NCBI RefSeq assembly: GCF_003116585.1
Contig: NZ_QEHM01000006.1
Location: forward strand, 248,001-312,000
Direction of reading: 5' to 3'
DNA length: 64,000 nucleotides
From: Albibacillus kandeliae
GTDB taxonomy: Bacteria; Pseudomonadota; Alphaproteobacteria; Rhodobacterales; Rhodobacteraceae
Below, in pieces: positions 7,710 through 16,797 of this stretch. The notes beneath the pieces were generated by a model. It searched no databases, was not told where the DNA came from, and saw only the letters and a program-made list of their open reading frames with translations. How positions within the stretch are numbered: the stretch's first letter is position 1; each line of letters starts with the position of its first letter. The translations under genes and the position numbers were made by a program.

Positions 7710-8396
7710 TCAGGCCGCGCGGGGCGCAGGGCTTATCAGCGCCTCGCGGCTCCAGAAGTAGCCGCAGAGCGCGCCCAGCGCGGTCCAGACCGCCAGCCCG
7801 GAACCAAGGGCCCGTGCTGCGAAGAGACCCGCGATTTCCGGCGGAACCGGCCCGGTGAAGCTCTCGGGCTCGGGCGCACCGACGAGGTGCGGCGCCAGCA
7901 TCAGCACTACTGCCGCGCCCCATGCCGTCCAGGACTTGCCAAAGGCGATGAGCCAGACGGCGACCCCGGTGGCGATGATGGTCGCGGCCCACCACAGCTG
8001 ACGGGCGATCACGTCTGCGGCGGCAACGCCCGGCACTTCGGGCGGCAGCGAGAACGCCGGGGCGAGGTGCACGGTTACGAAGCCGGCGATGCCCCAGAGC
8101 AGGCCGGTGCGTGCGTTGATGTTGTCACGCGTGGACATCAGCGCGACCATCACGAGCGCGTAGCCGCAGTAGAGCAGCATGTTGAAGACCACCGACAGAC
8201 CGTCGCGCACGAGGTCGATGCCGCCGAGGTCGGGGTGGGCCGAAACCGGGGCCGCGCCAAAATGGGCAAGCTGGCCGGATTCGTAGAGTTCGGCATGCAG
8301 CAGAACAGGCTGTACGAACAGCAGTTGCAGCGCGGCGGCTACGAGCCCCGCGCAGAATCCAGCGAACAGCGCGCTGGTTACAATCCTGGAAAACAT
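7710..8396 (-). CDS. cbtA: CbtA family predicted cobalt transporter
   Basis: A 228-residue integral membrane protein with about five to six hydrophobic segments, for example SALFAGFCAGLVAAALQLLF, VVFNMLLYCGYALVMVALM and GLAVWTALGALCGYF. It carries the CbtA features: an early QLLFVQP with E-L-Y-E-S, LAPAFSLPPEVPG, and RQLWW. CbtA is a predicted cobalt transport subunit found with CbtB under B12 riboswitches. Its start lies one base after the cbtB stop, and a riboswitch heads the operon. This strongly supports cobalt uptake for corrin synthesis, although the family's transport mechanism is poorly tested. Confidence 0.9.
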   Translation of the reverse strand: MFSRIVTSALFAGFCAGLVAAALQLLFVQPVLLHAELYESGQLAHFGAAPVSAHPDLGGIDLVRDGLSVVFNMLLYCGYALVMVALMSTRDNINARTGLLWGIAGFVTVHLAPAFSLPPEVPGVAAADVIARQLWWAATIIATGVAVWLIAFGKSWTAWGAAVVLMLAPHLVGAPEPESFTGPVPPEIAGLFAARALGSGLAVWTALGALCGYFWSREALISPAPRAA

Positions 8397-8397
8397 G

Positions 8398-8568
8398 TCA
8401 GTGGCAGGGGAAGCCGGTCGCGTGGCGCACGTCGTGTGCCGCGTCGTGCAGGCTCGACGCCTGGACCAGGCCGGTCATGAAAACCATGCCAAGGCCGAGA
8501 GCTGCAGCGAAGACAGCGGCGATTGCGCCGGTGCGGACCGAGCTCTGGCTTGCGGAAGTTGCGTTCAT
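8398..8568 (-). CDS. cbtB: CbtB family predicted cobalt transporter subunit
   Basis: A 56-residue protein with one transmembrane helix (TGAIAAVFAAALGLGMVFMT) and a C-terminal His-rich tail (HDAAHDVRHATGFPCH) typical of CbtB metal-binding ends. The start ATG 8568 has an excellent Shine-Dalgarno (AAGGAGATTAAG). A longer reading frame extends upstream into the riboswitch and should be ignored. cbtB is the first gene after the riboswitch and is almost fused to cbtA. Confidence 0.92.
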   Translation of the reverse strand: MNATSASQSSVRTGAIAAVFAAALGLGMVFMTGLVQASSLHDAAHDVRHATGFPCH

Positions 8569-8617
8569 CTTAATCTCCTTTTCTGTCACACCCGACAGAT
8601 TTGAACGTTCCAATTTA

Positions 8618-8805
8618 CGCCTGGCAGGTCTCCTGGCTCGCGGGTCAGGGCCTTGCACCATCCTTCCCCGCCGTCGATGACGAGTGGTTTCGTTGGCACA
8701 GGCTCACCGCTTACAGTCGCGGGGGCGGCTCCGGCATTGGGCTGTGGGGCCCGCACCGTATTCCCTTTTGGCACGGCACCGCCGTGCACCAAGCACTACA
8801 GGTCT
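8618..8805 (-). ncRNA. cobalamin riboswitch (cbt operon)
   Basis: Read on the minus strand, this region ends with the B12-box-type sequence GAGCCAGGAGACCTGCCAGG. Earlier it has the conserved AAAAGGGAAT block, a GCCGCCCCCGCGACTGT segment and the expected GGTGCC start. It lies directly upstream of cbtB. Class I cobalamin riboswitches turn expression down when adenosylcobalamin is plentiful, which fits control of cobalt uptake. The 5' boundary is approximate. Confidence 0.92.
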
Positions 8806-8847
8806 AGCGCGCCGAACCTTGCCGACGCAATAGATAAGTTCCCCGAC

Positions 8848-9585
8848 TCAGGCCGGACGGCGGCGCAGCAGGTAGATGTCCATGATCCAGCCGTGGGCGG
8901 CGCGGGCCTCGGCGCGGGTTTCGACGATCTGGTCGGCGACCTCGGACAGGCGGCCGTGGATCAGCAGTTCCTCGGGCATTCCGAGGAAGGCGCCCCACCA
9001 GATGTCGAACTCCTCCGGCGGGAGCGTCAGGAACGAGCATTGCCCGTCGAGCATGAAGGCGGCGGTGTCGACCCCGGTCGGCCAGCCGTTGTCGCGGAGC
9101 TGGCGGCCGGTGGTGACCACGAAGGGCGCGCCGATCTCGTTCACCGGGATCGCGTGGGCGGCAGTCAGGGCCTGCAGCGAGGTGATGCCCGGAATCACGC
9201 GAATCTGCGGCGCGGGCGAAAGCCGTGCGGCGATGCGCAGGGAACTGTCGTAGAGAGAGGGATCGCCCCAGATCAGCAGTGCCACCCGCTCGGCATTGCC
9301 AGCGGCCTCGGCCCAGGCCAGCGCGATGGCGTCGTGCCAGTCGTCCACCCCGGCGCGGTAGTCGCCCGAGGCATCGCGGACCGGCAGGTCGAATTCGACG
9401 ATCTCGGGGCCCGGCGCGGTCAGCACCCGGTCGCAGATCTGACGGCGGAGGTCGGCCAGGTCGGCCTTGTCCCTGCCCTTGCGCGGAATCAGGATGCGGT
9501 CGGCGTCCTGCATCGCCTTGATGCCCGCGCCGGTCAGGTGATCAGGATTACCGGTCCCAATCCCGATCAGAATCAGCTCGCGCAT
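8848..9585 (-). CDS. cobF: precorrin-6A synthase (deacetylating)
   Basis: A 245-residue SAM-dependent tetrapyrrole methylase. In the aerobic pathway CobF methylates precorrin-5 at C1 and releases acetate to give precorrin-6A. It opens with MRELILIGIGTGNPDHLTGA, has the CobF-type stretch ADRILIPRKGRDKADL, and carries the methylase motif LLIWGDPSLYDSSLRI. CobF exists only in the oxygen-dependent route, so the organism makes B12 aerobically. The start follows the cobA stop by one base. It is the last gene of the cobL-E-M-B-A-F series. Confidence 0.95.
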   Translation of the reverse strand: MRELILIGIGTGNPDHLTGAGIKAMQDADRILIPRKGRDKADLADLRRQICDRVLTAPGPEIVEFDLPVRDASGDYRAGVDDWHDAIALAWAEAAGNAERVALLIWGDPSLYDSSLRIAARLSPAPQIRVIPGITSLQALTAAHAIPVNEIGAPFVVTTGRQLRDNGWPTGVDTAAFMLDGQCSFLTLPPEEFDIWWGAFLGMPEELLIHGRLSEVADQIVETRAEARAAHGWIMDIYLLRRRPA

Positions 9586-9586
9586 C

Positions 9587-10306
9587 TCAGTCCTCCGCCA
9601 GCGGGCCGTAGAGGATCAGCGCGGGGGTGGTGCTGGACGCGCCCTCCAGCCGGGCCGCCAGCGCGCCCACCGTGGTACGGCTCAGCGCCTGATCCGGCGT
9701 GCTCACGGCCTCGGCCAGCAGGGCCGGGGTTTCGGGCGGCAGGCCGTGGTCGGCGAGCATGGCGGCGAACCTGGGGAAGGTGCGTTTGCCCATGAAGACG
9801 ACTGTGGTCGCCTCCGGGTCGGCCAGCGCGGCCATGTTCAGGTTCTCGGGCAGATCGCCCGTCACGTCGTGGCCAGTGACGAACTGCACCCGGCGCGCGG
9901 TGAGGCGGCGGGTTAGCGGGATACCGGCGGCGGCGGCGGCGGCGCAGGCAGAGGGGATGCCGGGAATGATCTCGTAGGCGATTCCAGCCGCACGGAGGGC
10001 GACGAGTTCTTCCTCGAGCCGCCCGAACAGGCCGCCATCGCCGCTCTTGAGGCGCACAACGCGGGCGCCGCTGCTGGCGTAGTCGACCAGCAGGCGGCTG
10101 ACGTGGTCCTGCTTTGGCGAGGGGCGCCCTGCCCGCTTGCCGACGCCGACGAGGTCGGCGGTCTCGGGCGCATGGGCGAGGATCGGACCCGAGGAGAGGT
10201 CGTCGAACAGGATGGCGTCGGCGCGCTGCATCCGGTCGACGGCCTTCAGCGTCAGGAGTTCGGGGTCGCCGGGGCCGGAGCCGACGAAGCTGACGAAACC
10301 GCTCAT
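9587..10306 (-). CDS. cobA: uroporphyrinogen-III C-methyltransferase
   Basis: A 239-residue SUMT enzyme that adds two methyl groups to uroporphyrinogen III (C2 and C7) to make precorrin-2, the entry to corrin and siroheme synthesis. It shows VGSGPGDPELLTLKAVD near the start, VRLKSGDGGLFGRLEEE around residues 85-100 and the late motif TTVVFMGKRT. The usual R-L-K-G-G-D-P-F is here R-L-K-S-G-D-G-G, a mild variant. ATG 10306 is chosen because it opens the conserved domain and overlaps the cobB stop as ATGA. A longer frame to 10636 lies inside cobB. Confidence 0.93.
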   Translation of the reverse strand: MSGFVSFVGSGPGDPELLTLKAVDRMQRADAILFDDLSSGPILAHAPETADLVGVGKRAGRPSPKQDHVSRLLVDYASSGARVVRLKSGDGGLFGRLEEELVALRAAGIAYEIIPGIPSACAAAAAAGIPLTRRLTARRVQFVTGHDVTGDLPENLNMAALADPEATTVVFMGKRTFPRFAAMLADHGLPPETPALLAEAVSTPDQALSRTTVGALAARLEGASSTTPALILYGPLAED

Positions 10307-11619
10307 GGGCGCGCCTCTGCGATCAGGTGGAAGAAGGTGCCGGTGACGTTGCCGCGGCGCGAGCCGGTCTCGGGCACCTCGGCGCCCTCGGCATCGACCA
10401 CGCGGGCCAGCGGGGCGTCGGGTTCTTCGAGGATGGTAGAATAGTGGAACTCGTGGCCGCGCAGTTGGGTGCCTGCGGCAAAGCCCGGCATGGCCTCGTG
10501 CAGGGTGGCAAGCCGGTACCCGAGGTGGAACTTGCGCTTTTCGTAGGAGGTGACGAGGCCGAGCAGGCCCGCCATCCGGTGGCGGTTGCCCTCCTTGTCG
10601 ATCAGCGCCTCGCCCAGCGCCATGTAGCCGCCGCATTCGCCGTGAACCGGCTTGGTCTCGGCGTGTTTGCGCAGGCCGGTGCGGAAGGTCTCTGCCGCTG
10701 CCAGCGTACCGCCGTGAAGTTCCGGGTAGCCGCCGGGGAGCCAGACGAGATCAGCCGACGGATCCGGGGCCTCGTCGTTCAGCGGCGAGAACGGGATGAT
10801 CTCGGCACCCCCGGCCCGCCAGCCTTCGAGCAGGTGCGGATAGGTGAAGGAGAAGGCCGCGTCGCGGGCCAGCGCGATGCGCTGCGCGGGGGGGGTCGGC
10901 AAGGAGGCCGAGGAGGGCTCGCGAGAGACCGAGGAGGCGGCGGCGCGGATGGCGTCGAGGTCGACATGTTCGCGCAGGAAGGCGGCATAGCCGGCGATGG
11001 CCGCGTCGAGGTCGGGGTGCTCCACCGCCTGAATAAGGCCGAGGTGCCGTTCCGGCAGGGTCAGGTCGCCCCGGCGAGGCAGGCTGCCGAGCACGCGGAG
11101 TCCCGCCTGTTCCATGCCAAGCCGGGTGAGCCGCTCGTGCCGGGGGCTGGCGACGCGGTTCAGGATGACACCGGCGATCTGCACATCGGGGTTGTAGGTG
11201 GCAAAGCCGAGCGCGGTGGCGGCGGCAGATTGCGCCTGACCGCTCACGTCGATCACCAGTACCACGGGCCAGCCCATGCGCACTGCCGTCTCGGCGCTGC
11301 TGCCGTGGCCCGTCGCGCCGGGGAAAGCGACACCGTCGAAGAGGCCCATCGAGCCCTCGGCGACGATCAGGTCAGCGCCCTCGGACTGGGCCGAGACCGC
11401 GCCCAGCAGCACCTCGTCCATCGACCAGGTGTCGAGGTTGAACGAGGACCGCCCCGCCGCGGCGAGGTGGAAGGCCGGGTCGATGTAGTCGGGTCCGCTC
11501 TTGAACGGCTGCACCTTGAGCCCGTCGTCGGCGAAGGCGCGCAGCAGGCCGAGCATCACGGTTGTCTTGCCGGTGCCCGAACTCGGGGCCGAGACCAGGA
11601 GGCCCGGAACGTCAGCCAT
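10303..11619 (-). CDS. cobB: cobyrinate a,c-diamide synthase (CobB/CbiA)
   Basis: A 438-residue two-domain amidotransferase. The N-terminal ATPase domain has the P-loop-like [20 protein letters not shown] and [13 protein letters not shown]. The C-terminal glutamine amidotransferase domain has the nucleophile Cys in [14 protein letters not shown] and a late HEFHYS motif. In the aerobic pathway CobB uses glutamine and ATP to amidate the a and c side chains of hydrogenobyrinate before cobalt insertion by CobNST. The N-terminus at 11619 overlaps the end of cobM by 8 bases. Confidence 0.94.
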   Translation of the reverse strand: MADVPGLLVSAPSSGTGKTTVMLGLLRAFADDGLKVQPFKSGPDYIDPAFHLAAAGRSSFNLDTWSMDEVLLGAVSAQSEGADLIVAEGSMGLFDGVAFPGATGHGSSAETAVRMGWPVVLVIDVSGQAQSAAATALGFATYNPDVQIAGVILNRVASPRHERLTRLGMEQAGLRVLGSLPRRGDLTLPERHLGLIQAVEHPDLDAAIAGYAAFLREHVDLDAIRAAASSVSREPSSASLPTPPAQRIALARDAAFSFTYPHLLEGWRAGGAEIIPFSPLNDEAPDPSADLVWLPGGYPELHGGTLAAAETFRTGLRKHAETKPVHGECGGYMALGEALIDKEGNRHRMAGLLGLVTSYEKRKFHLGYRLATLHEAMPGFAAGTQLRGHEFHYSTILEEPDAPLARVVDAEGAEVPETGSRRGNVTGTFFHLIAEARP

Positions 11620-12391
11620 CGGCGCGCGTGCCCGTGGCGCTCTGGGGGCGGAAACGGCGGTCGTAGTCGGTGGAATAGAGGCAGCTTTCGGTGAAGCCCT
11701 CGCCCGCGAGCGCGGGGCCGACGAGGATCAGCGCGGTGCGCTCGATCTGGGCGGTCATCTGCTCCTCGATGGTCGCCAGCGTGCCGCGCAGGATCTTCTC
11801 GTCGGGCCAGCTGGCGCGGTAGACCACGGCCACCGGGCAGTCCGCGCCATAGGCGGGCGTGAGGTCTTCCACCACCTTCTTCAGGTTGTGGATCGACAGG
11901 TGGATCGCCAGCGTCGCGCCGGTGGCGGCGAAGTTGGTCAGCGTCTCGCCCGCGGGCATCGACGACGCGCGGCCCGGGGTGCGGGTCAGAATCACCGACT
12001 GGGCGAGGCCCGGCAGGGTGAGTTCGGCGCCGAGCGCGGCGGCGGCCGCGGCGAAGGAGGGCACACCGGGGGTCACGCTGACCGGGATGCCCTCGGCACG
12101 CAGGCGGCGGATTTGCTCGCCCATCGCCGACCAGACCGAGAGGTCGCCCGAATGGAGGCGCGCCACGTCCTGCCCGGCATCGTGCGCCTTGCGGCACTCG
12201 GCGACGATGGCGTCGAGGTCCAGCGGAGCGGTGTTGATGATGGTCGCATCCGCCGGGCAGTGCGACAGGATCTCCTCGGGCACCAGAGAGCCCGCGTAGA
12301 GGCACACCGGGCAGGAGGCGATGATGTCGCGGCCACGAAGGGTCAGGAGGTCGGCAGCGCCGGGGCCGGCGCCGATGAAGTGAACGGTCAT
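11612..12391 (-). CDS. cobM: precorrin-4 C11-methyltransferase
   Basis: A 259-residue tetrapyrrole methylase. CobM methylates precorrin-4 at C11 to give precorrin-5. Motifs are [18 protein letters not shown], the CobM-typical [13 protein letters not shown], then [15 protein letters not shown] and [17 protein letters not shown]. The start at ATG 12391 overlaps the cobE stop (ATGA). A longer open frame to 12640 is only the cobE coding region read in another frame. Confidence 0.95.
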   Translation of the reverse strand: MTVHFIGAGPGAADLLTLRGRDIIASCPVCLYAGSLVPEEILSHCPADATIINTAPLDLDAIVAECRKAHDAGQDVARLHSGDLSVWSAMGEQIRRLRAEGIPVSVTPGVPSFAAAAAALGAELTLPGLAQSVILTRTPGRASSMPAGETLTNFAATGATLAIHLSIHNLKKVVEDLTPAYGADCPVAVVYRASWPDEKILRGTLATIEEQMTAQIERTALILVGPALAGEGFTESCLYSTDYDRRFRPQSATGTRADG

Positions 12392-12756
12392 GTCTCGGGA
12401 CTTTCTGCGAGGGCGCATGTGGCCATGTGATCGGGCGACACCGAACGCGCCGCGAGGAGCCGCGCGCCGGGACCGGCGGCGACCAGCGCGGCCGCCTCGG
12501 CGACGGAACCGGTGCCGCGCTTTGCCTGCACGCGGAGGGAATGGGTCAGGGTTTCGGGCTGTTCCAGCGCCTCGGCGGGCACCGGGGTGACTGGCAGGCC
12601 CAGTTCGGCCGCGAAGGCGGCAAAGGCCGGGGCATCGCACTTGTCGGCGGGGGCGGCGATGGCCTGCGGCGCGCGGTCGCCCGCCGCTTCTGCCAGCGCG
12701 TCGCGCAGGCTTTGCACCGTGGCGGCGCCCCGAAATCCAAATCCGGCGGTGATCAT
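12388..12756 (-). CDS. cobE: cobalamin biosynthesis protein CobE (CbiG C-terminal-like)
   Basis: A 122-residue protein matching CobE and the C-terminal part of CbiG. It begins with [20 protein letters not shown] and later has the family's [17 protein letters not shown]. CobE has been proposed to carry a corrin intermediate between enzymes; its exact role is still debated. ATG 12756 overlaps the stop of cobL (ATGA), as do most junctions of this operon. An alternative upstream start at 12771 adds five residues and is less likely. Confidence 0.88.
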   Translation of the reverse strand: MITAGFGFRGAATVQSLRDALAEAAGDRAPQAIAAPADKCDAPAFAAFAAELGLPVTPVPAEALEQPETLTHSLRVQAKRGTGSVAEAAALVAAGPGARLLAARSVSPDHMATCALAESPET

Positions 12757-13967
12757 CTGGTCACGCTCCATTGCACGATGGGATAGCTCGATTTCCAGCC
12801 CCGCTTGCGCCCCAGCGGCGCGGCCTGCGCCAGTTCGATGCGCAGGAGGGTGCCGCCGTGGCTGCCCTGCCAGTCGGTCAGCAGCGCCTCGGAGTCGAGG
12901 GTGACCGCGTTGGCGACAAGGCGGGTGGCGGGGGCCATGTCCTGCCAGACCACGGTCAGCAGCGCCTCGGACAGGCCGCCGCCGATGAACACCGCGTCCG
13001 GGTCGGCAAGGCCGGTCAGCGCGTCGGGCGCCGCGCCCTCCACCACGGTCAGGCGGTGCGCGACGCCAAGGGTCTCGGCATTCTCGCTGATGCGGGCGGC
13101 GCGCTCGGGGTCGGCCTCGATAGCGGTGGCGCGGGTGGTCGGGTGCGCCAACAGCCATTCCAGCGCGATGGAGCCGGAGCCTGCGCCAATGTCCCAGAGG
13201 TGTTCGCCGGGGCGCGGCGCGAGGGCCGAGAGGGTCAGCGCCCGCACCGGGCGCTTGGTGATCTGCCCGTCGTTGGCGAACCAGTCGTCGGGCAGGCCCG
13301 AGGCATGGGTCAGCACTCTGCCCTCACCCGCAAAGGCCAGCGCGGCGCATACGGGGTGTTGGACATCAGGCAAGTCGTAGCCTGCGGCAATGGTTTCGCG
13401 GATGCGTTCACGCGGGCCGCCGAGGGCTTCCATGACGGTCATTGTGGTGGCACCGAAGCCCTGCTCCGTGAGCCAATGCGCCAATGCGCCTACGGCGTCG
13501 CCATCGCGCAGCAGGACGATGGCCCGCTCGCCGGGGGCGAGGTGCGGGCGCAGGCGCGTGAAGGGGGCGGCGTGGAGGCCGAGGCAGGCGGTCGCCTCCA
13601 GCGGCCAGCCGAGGCGCGACGCGGCAAATGCGAAGGTCGAGACACCGGGAAAGGCGCGCCATTCGCCGGGCGTGAGATCGCGGGTGATGACCGATCCGGC
13701 ACCGAACCAGAAGGGATCGCCGGAGGCGAGCACGACGGTCGGGCGGCCGCGATGGCCCATCAGCAGCGGCAGACCATCTGCATAAGGAACCGGCCAGGTG
13801 ACAGTCTCGGCCCTGAGGTCCGGCAGCAGCGCGAGGTGACGCGCGGCGCCCATCACCACCTCGGCACTTTCGAGCGCGGCACGGGTTGCAGGCGACAGGC
13901 CATCCGGGCCATCTTCGCCCAGACCCACGATCGTCAGCCAGGGAATTGCGTTCTTGCTCTCAGACAT
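12753..13967 (-). CDS. cobL: precorrin-6Y C5,15-methyltransferase (decarboxylating)
   Basis: A 404-residue fusion of CbiE-like and CbiT-like domains. The N-terminal half (about residues 8-205) is a tetrapyrrole methylase with [20 protein letters not shown] and [16 protein letters not shown]. The C-terminal half has a Rossmann SAM motif ([20 protein letters not shown]). CobL methylates precorrin-6B at C5 and C15 and removes the acetate side-chain carboxyl, giving precorrin-8. ATG 13967 is chosen because it opens the conserved domain. It overlaps the start codon of the divergent cobK, leaving no intergenic space, so its promoter must lie inside cobK. Confidence 0.94.
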   Translation of the reverse strand: MSESKNAIPWLTIVGLGEDGPDGLSPATRAALESAEVVMGAARHLALLPDLRAETVTWPVPYADGLPLLMGHRGRPTVVLASGDPFWFGAGSVITRDLTPGEWRAFPGVSTFAFAASRLGWPLEATACLGLHAAPFTRLRPHLAPGERAIVLLRDGDAVGALAHWLTEQGFGATTMTVMEALGGPRERIRETIAAGYDLPDVQHPVCAALAFAGEGRVLTHASGLPDDWFANDGQITKRPVRALTLSALAPRPGEHLWDIGAGSGSIALEWLLAHPTTRATAIEADPERAARISENAETLGVAHRLTVVEGAAPDALTGLADPDAVFIGGGLSEALLTVVWQDMAPATRLVANAVTLDSEALLTDWQGSHGGTLLRIELAQAAPLGRKRGWKSSYPIVQWSVTR

Positions 13968-14721
13968 GGCACCGAACCTTCTGGTTCTGGGAGGTACCAC
14001 CGAAGCGACCGCCTTGGCCAGCGCACTGGCCGCGCGGGGGCTTAGCGGCACCTTTTCCTATGCCGGACGGGTCGAAAGCCCGAAGCCGCAGGCCCTGCCC
14101 CTGCGGGTGGGAGGCTTTGGCGGGGCGGCCGGGCTCGCCGCCCATATCCGCGAGGCTGGCATAACCCATGTGGTCGATGCGACCCATCCCTTCGCCGCGC
14201 AGATGAGCCGCAACGCGGTGGACGCCTGCGCCGAGACGGGCGTGCCGCTGGTCGCGCTGACCCGCGCGCCGTGGCGCCCGGAGGCGGGAGACGACTGGCA
14301 GCACGTGCCCGACATCGCGGGCGCCGTTGCGGCGCTGAGCGGTGAGCGTCGGCGTGTGTTCCTTGCTATCGGGCGCATGCACCTCGAAGATTTCGCCACC
14401 CGACCGCAGCACTTCTACCTCGCCCGGCTGGTCGATGCACCCGAGGGCGCCCTGCCCCTGCCCGACTGCGCCGTCGAGGTGTCTCGCGGGCCCTTCACCG
14501 TGGAGGGTGACGTGGCACTGATGCAGGCGCATGGGATCGAACTGGTGGTGTCCAAGAACTCCGGCGGCACCGGTGCGCGGGCCAAGATCGACGCGGCGCG
14601 GACGCTTGGCCTGCCGGTGCTGATGATCGACCGCCCCGCCCTGCCCGTGAGGGCCGAGGTGCACGAGGTGCAGGGGGTGATCGACTGGCTGGCTCATACG
14701 GGGACCGACCTCGGGGTATAG
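13966..14721 (+). CDS. cobK: precorrin-6A reductase
   Basis: A 251-residue NADPH-dependent reductase that converts precorrin-6A to dihydro-precorrin-6A (precorrin-6B). Recognisable parts are NLLVLGGTTEATALASALAA, the YAGRV turn, VVDATHPFAAQMSRNA and the C-terminal NSGGTGARAKIDAARTLGL. It is the only plus-strand gene in the cobalamin block. ATG 13966 and an in-frame ATG at 13954 are both possible; the first fits the family start better. The 3' end overlaps the convergent cobJ by 28 bases, and the 5' end shares bases with the cobL start codon. cobK thus has overlaps at both ends. Confidence 0.94.
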   Translation: MAPNLLVLGGTTEATALASALAARGLSGTFSYAGRVESPKPQALPLRVGGFGGAAGLAAHIREAGITHVVDATHPFAAQMSRNAVDACAETGVPLVALTRAPWRPEAGDDWQHVPDIAGAVAALSGERRRVFLAIGRMHLEDFATRPQHFYLARLVDAPEGALPLPDCAVEVSRGPFTVEGDVALMQAHGIELVVSKNSGGTGARAKIDAARTLGLPVLMIDRPALPVRAEVHEVQGVIDWLAHTGTDLGV

Positions 14722-15446
14722 ACGAGGTTGCCGATGGGCCGCTCCACGATGCGGGTGAGGCTGGAGCCGACGATGACGACGGTGCGCATGTCGGCCATCT
14801 CTTCGGTCGCCTGTTGCAGCGGCACGGTGAGGATATGTTCCTCCGGCGTCGAGACGGCGCGGGCGAAGATGATGGGGCGGTTGTCGCCGCAGGCCTGTTT
14901 CAGCAGCGCGAGCGCGCGGCCGAACCCTTCGGGGCGCGACTTGGAGCGCGGGTTGTAGAAGGCCATCGCGAAATCGCCCTCGACGGCGAGGCGCAGGCGC
15001 TTCTCGATCAGCTCCCACGGCTTCAAGTTGTCGCTGAGGTTGATGGCGCAGAAATCGTGGCCGAGCGGAGCACCGGCGCGGGCGGAGGCGGCGAGCATGG
15101 CGGTGATGCCGGGCAGCACGTCGATCTCGATCTCGCGCCATGCGGCAGGGCCGGCTTCCAGCGCCTCGAAGACGGCGGCGGCCATGGCAAAGACGCCGGG
15201 ATCGCCCGAGGAGACCACCACGACGCGCCTGCCTTCGGCGGCCATGTCGAGCGCGTGGGCCGCCCGTTCGACCTCGACCCGGTTGTCGGTCGCGTGCAGC
15301 GTCAGCCCGTCGCGCGGGGCCACGCGTTTGACGTAGGGGATATAGCCCACCACGTCGGTCGCCTCGGCCAGCGCGGCGCTGACCTGCGGGGTCACGAGAT
15401 CCTCGGCACCGGGGCCGAGACCCGCGATGGTGACACGGCCCGTCAC
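14694..15446 (-). CDS. cobJ: precorrin-3B C17-methyltransferase
   Basis: A 250-residue methylase that contracts the ring and methylates C17 of precorrin-3B to give precorrin-4. Motifs are VTIAGLGPGAEDLVTPQV, VVGYIPYVKRV, VVVVSSGDPGVFAMAAA and AFYNPRSKSRPEGFGRA, all typical of CobJ. The start is taken as GTG 15446 because it precedes the conserved domain directly and overlaps the cobI stop as GTGA. The open frame continues upstream to 15563 but only inside cobI. It ends the minus-strand unit that begins at the second riboswitch. Confidence 0.93.
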   Translation of the reverse strand: MTGRVTIAGLGPGAEDLVTPQVSAALAEATDVVGYIPYVKRVAPRDGLTLHATDNRVEVERAAHALDMAAEGRRVVVVSSGDPGVFAMAAAVFEALEAGPAAWREIEIDVLPGITAMLAASARAGAPLGHDFCAINLSDNLKPWELIEKRLRLAVEGDFAMAFYNPRSKSRPEGFGRALALLKQACGDNRPIIFARAVSTPEEHILTVPLQQATEEMADMRTVVIVGSSLTRIVERPIGNLVYTPRSVPV

Positions 15447-16171
15447 GGGCGGCGCCCCTGCCCGTGGACCACGACAATGGAGAAATAGGGCTGTTTCTCG
15501 CAGTCGGCCTCGGCCAGCGGGGTCACGGTCTGGCCCGGCATGGCGGCGTATTGCACCAGCCACGCGCGGTCCGACAGGCCGGCGGTGTCGAGCGCGCGGC
15601 GGATCTTGGCGATGTTGCGGCCGATCTTCATGATCACCAGCGCGTCGGTGTCCTTCATGTGGCGCACCAGTTCGTCCTCGGGCAGCGTGCCCATGAGAAC
15701 GGTCAGGACGTCATCGCCCCAGGTGATCGGCTGGCCGGTCGCGGTCCAGGCGGCGGACATGCCGGTGGTGGCGGGCACGACCTCGACTTTGCAGACGTCC
15801 TTCAGCCGCGAATGCAGGTGCATGAAGGAGCCGTAGAAGAACGGGTCGCCCTCGCAGAGCACCACCACGTCCTCGCCCGCGTCTGCCAGTTCGGTCAGGC
15901 GCAGGGCGCAATCGGCGTAGAAGGCCGAGAGGACCTCGTTGTAGCGCGGGTCGTCCAGCGGGATCTCGGTGGTCACCGGGTATTCCATCGGGAACTCGAT
16001 GGCGCCCTCGGGGATCATGCCATTGACGATCTGGCGGGCCTGCCCCTTTTTCCCGGCCTTGCGGAAAAAGGCGACGTGGCGGGCGTTGCGCAGCAGGCGG
16101 TCGGCGCGGACGCTCATCAGGTCCGGGTCACCGGGGCCGAGACCCACGCCGTAGATGGTGCCCCCGCTCAT
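15443..16171 (-). CDS. cobI: precorrin-2 C20-methyltransferase
   Basis: A 242-residue SAM methylase that makes precorrin-3A from precorrin-2. The N-terminus is GGTIYGVGLGPGDPDLMSVR. Mid-protein motifs are VVVLCEGDPFFYGSFMHLH and VVPATTGMSAAWTATGQPIT, characteristic of CobI/CbiL. ATG 16171 overlaps the cobH stop as ATGA. The longer frame to 16432 reads through cobH in another frame and is not coding. Confidence 0.95.
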   Translation of the reverse strand: MSGGTIYGVGLGPGDPDLMSVRADRLLRNARHVAFFRKAGKKGQARQIVNGMIPEGAIEFPMEYPVTTEIPLDDPRYNEVLSAFYADCALRLTELADAGEDVVVLCEGDPFFYGSFMHLHSRLKDVCKVEVVPATTGMSAAWTATGQPITWGDDVLTVLMGTLPEDELVRHMKDTDALVIMKIGRNIAKIRRALDTAGLSDRAWLVQYAAMPGQTVTPLAEADCEKQPYFSIVVVHGQGRRP

Positions 16172-16797
16172 TCCGCGCGACTCGCGATGGCGTTGATGGT
16201 GGCGACGGTGATGGCGCTGCCACCAAGGCGGCCCTCGACGATGACGGAGGGCACCGGCTGGGCCTCCCACAGGGCGTCCTTGCTCTCGACCGCACCGACG
16301 AAGCCGACGGGGCAGCCGATGATGGCGGCGGGGCGCGGGCAGTCGGGGTCTTCGAGCATGTTCAGCAGGTGGAACAGCGCGGTGGGCGCGTTGCCGATGG
16401 CCACCACGGCCCCCGCGAGATGCGGGCGCCACAGCTCCAGCGCGGCGGCGGAGCGGGTGTTGCCCATCTCGGCGGCTTTCTCGCGCACGCCCGCGTCATG
16501 CAGGGTGCAGATCACCGCATTGTCGGCGGGCAGGCGCGGACGGGTCACGCCCTCGCTGACCATGCGGGCGTCGCAGAGGATCGGCGCGCCGTTCTCCAGC
16601 GCGGTGCGGGCGGCGGTGACGAAACCCGGCGAGAACCTGATGAAGGGCGCGAGATCGACCATCCCGGCGGCATGGATCATGCGCACGGCCACCTGCTCCT
16701 CGTCGCGGTCGAAGCGCGCGAGGTCGGCCTCGGCACGGATGGTGGCGAAGGACTGCTTGTAGATGGCGGCGCCATCGGTCTGGTATTCATAGGGCAT
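16168..16797 (-). CDS. cobH: precorrin-8X methylmutase
   Basis: A 209-residue isomerase that moves the methyl group from C11 to C12, converting precorrin-8 to hydrogenobyrinate. The family signature near the start is IYKQSFATIRAEADLARF. The catalytic His is expected in VRMIHAAGMVD, and GCPVGFVGAVESK closes the active site. ATG 16797 directly adjoins the cobG stop (16798) without a gap. Confidence 0.95.
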   Translation of the reverse strand: MPYEYQTDGAAIYKQSFATIRAEADLARFDRDEEQVAVRMIHAAGMVDLAPFIRFSPGFVTAARTALENGAPILCDARMVSEGVTRPRLPADNAVICTLHDAGVREKAAEMGNTRSAAALELWRPHLAGAVVAIGNAPTALFHLLNMLEDPDCPRPAAIIGCPVGFVGAVESKDALWEAQPVPSVIVEGRLGGSAITVATINAIASRAE

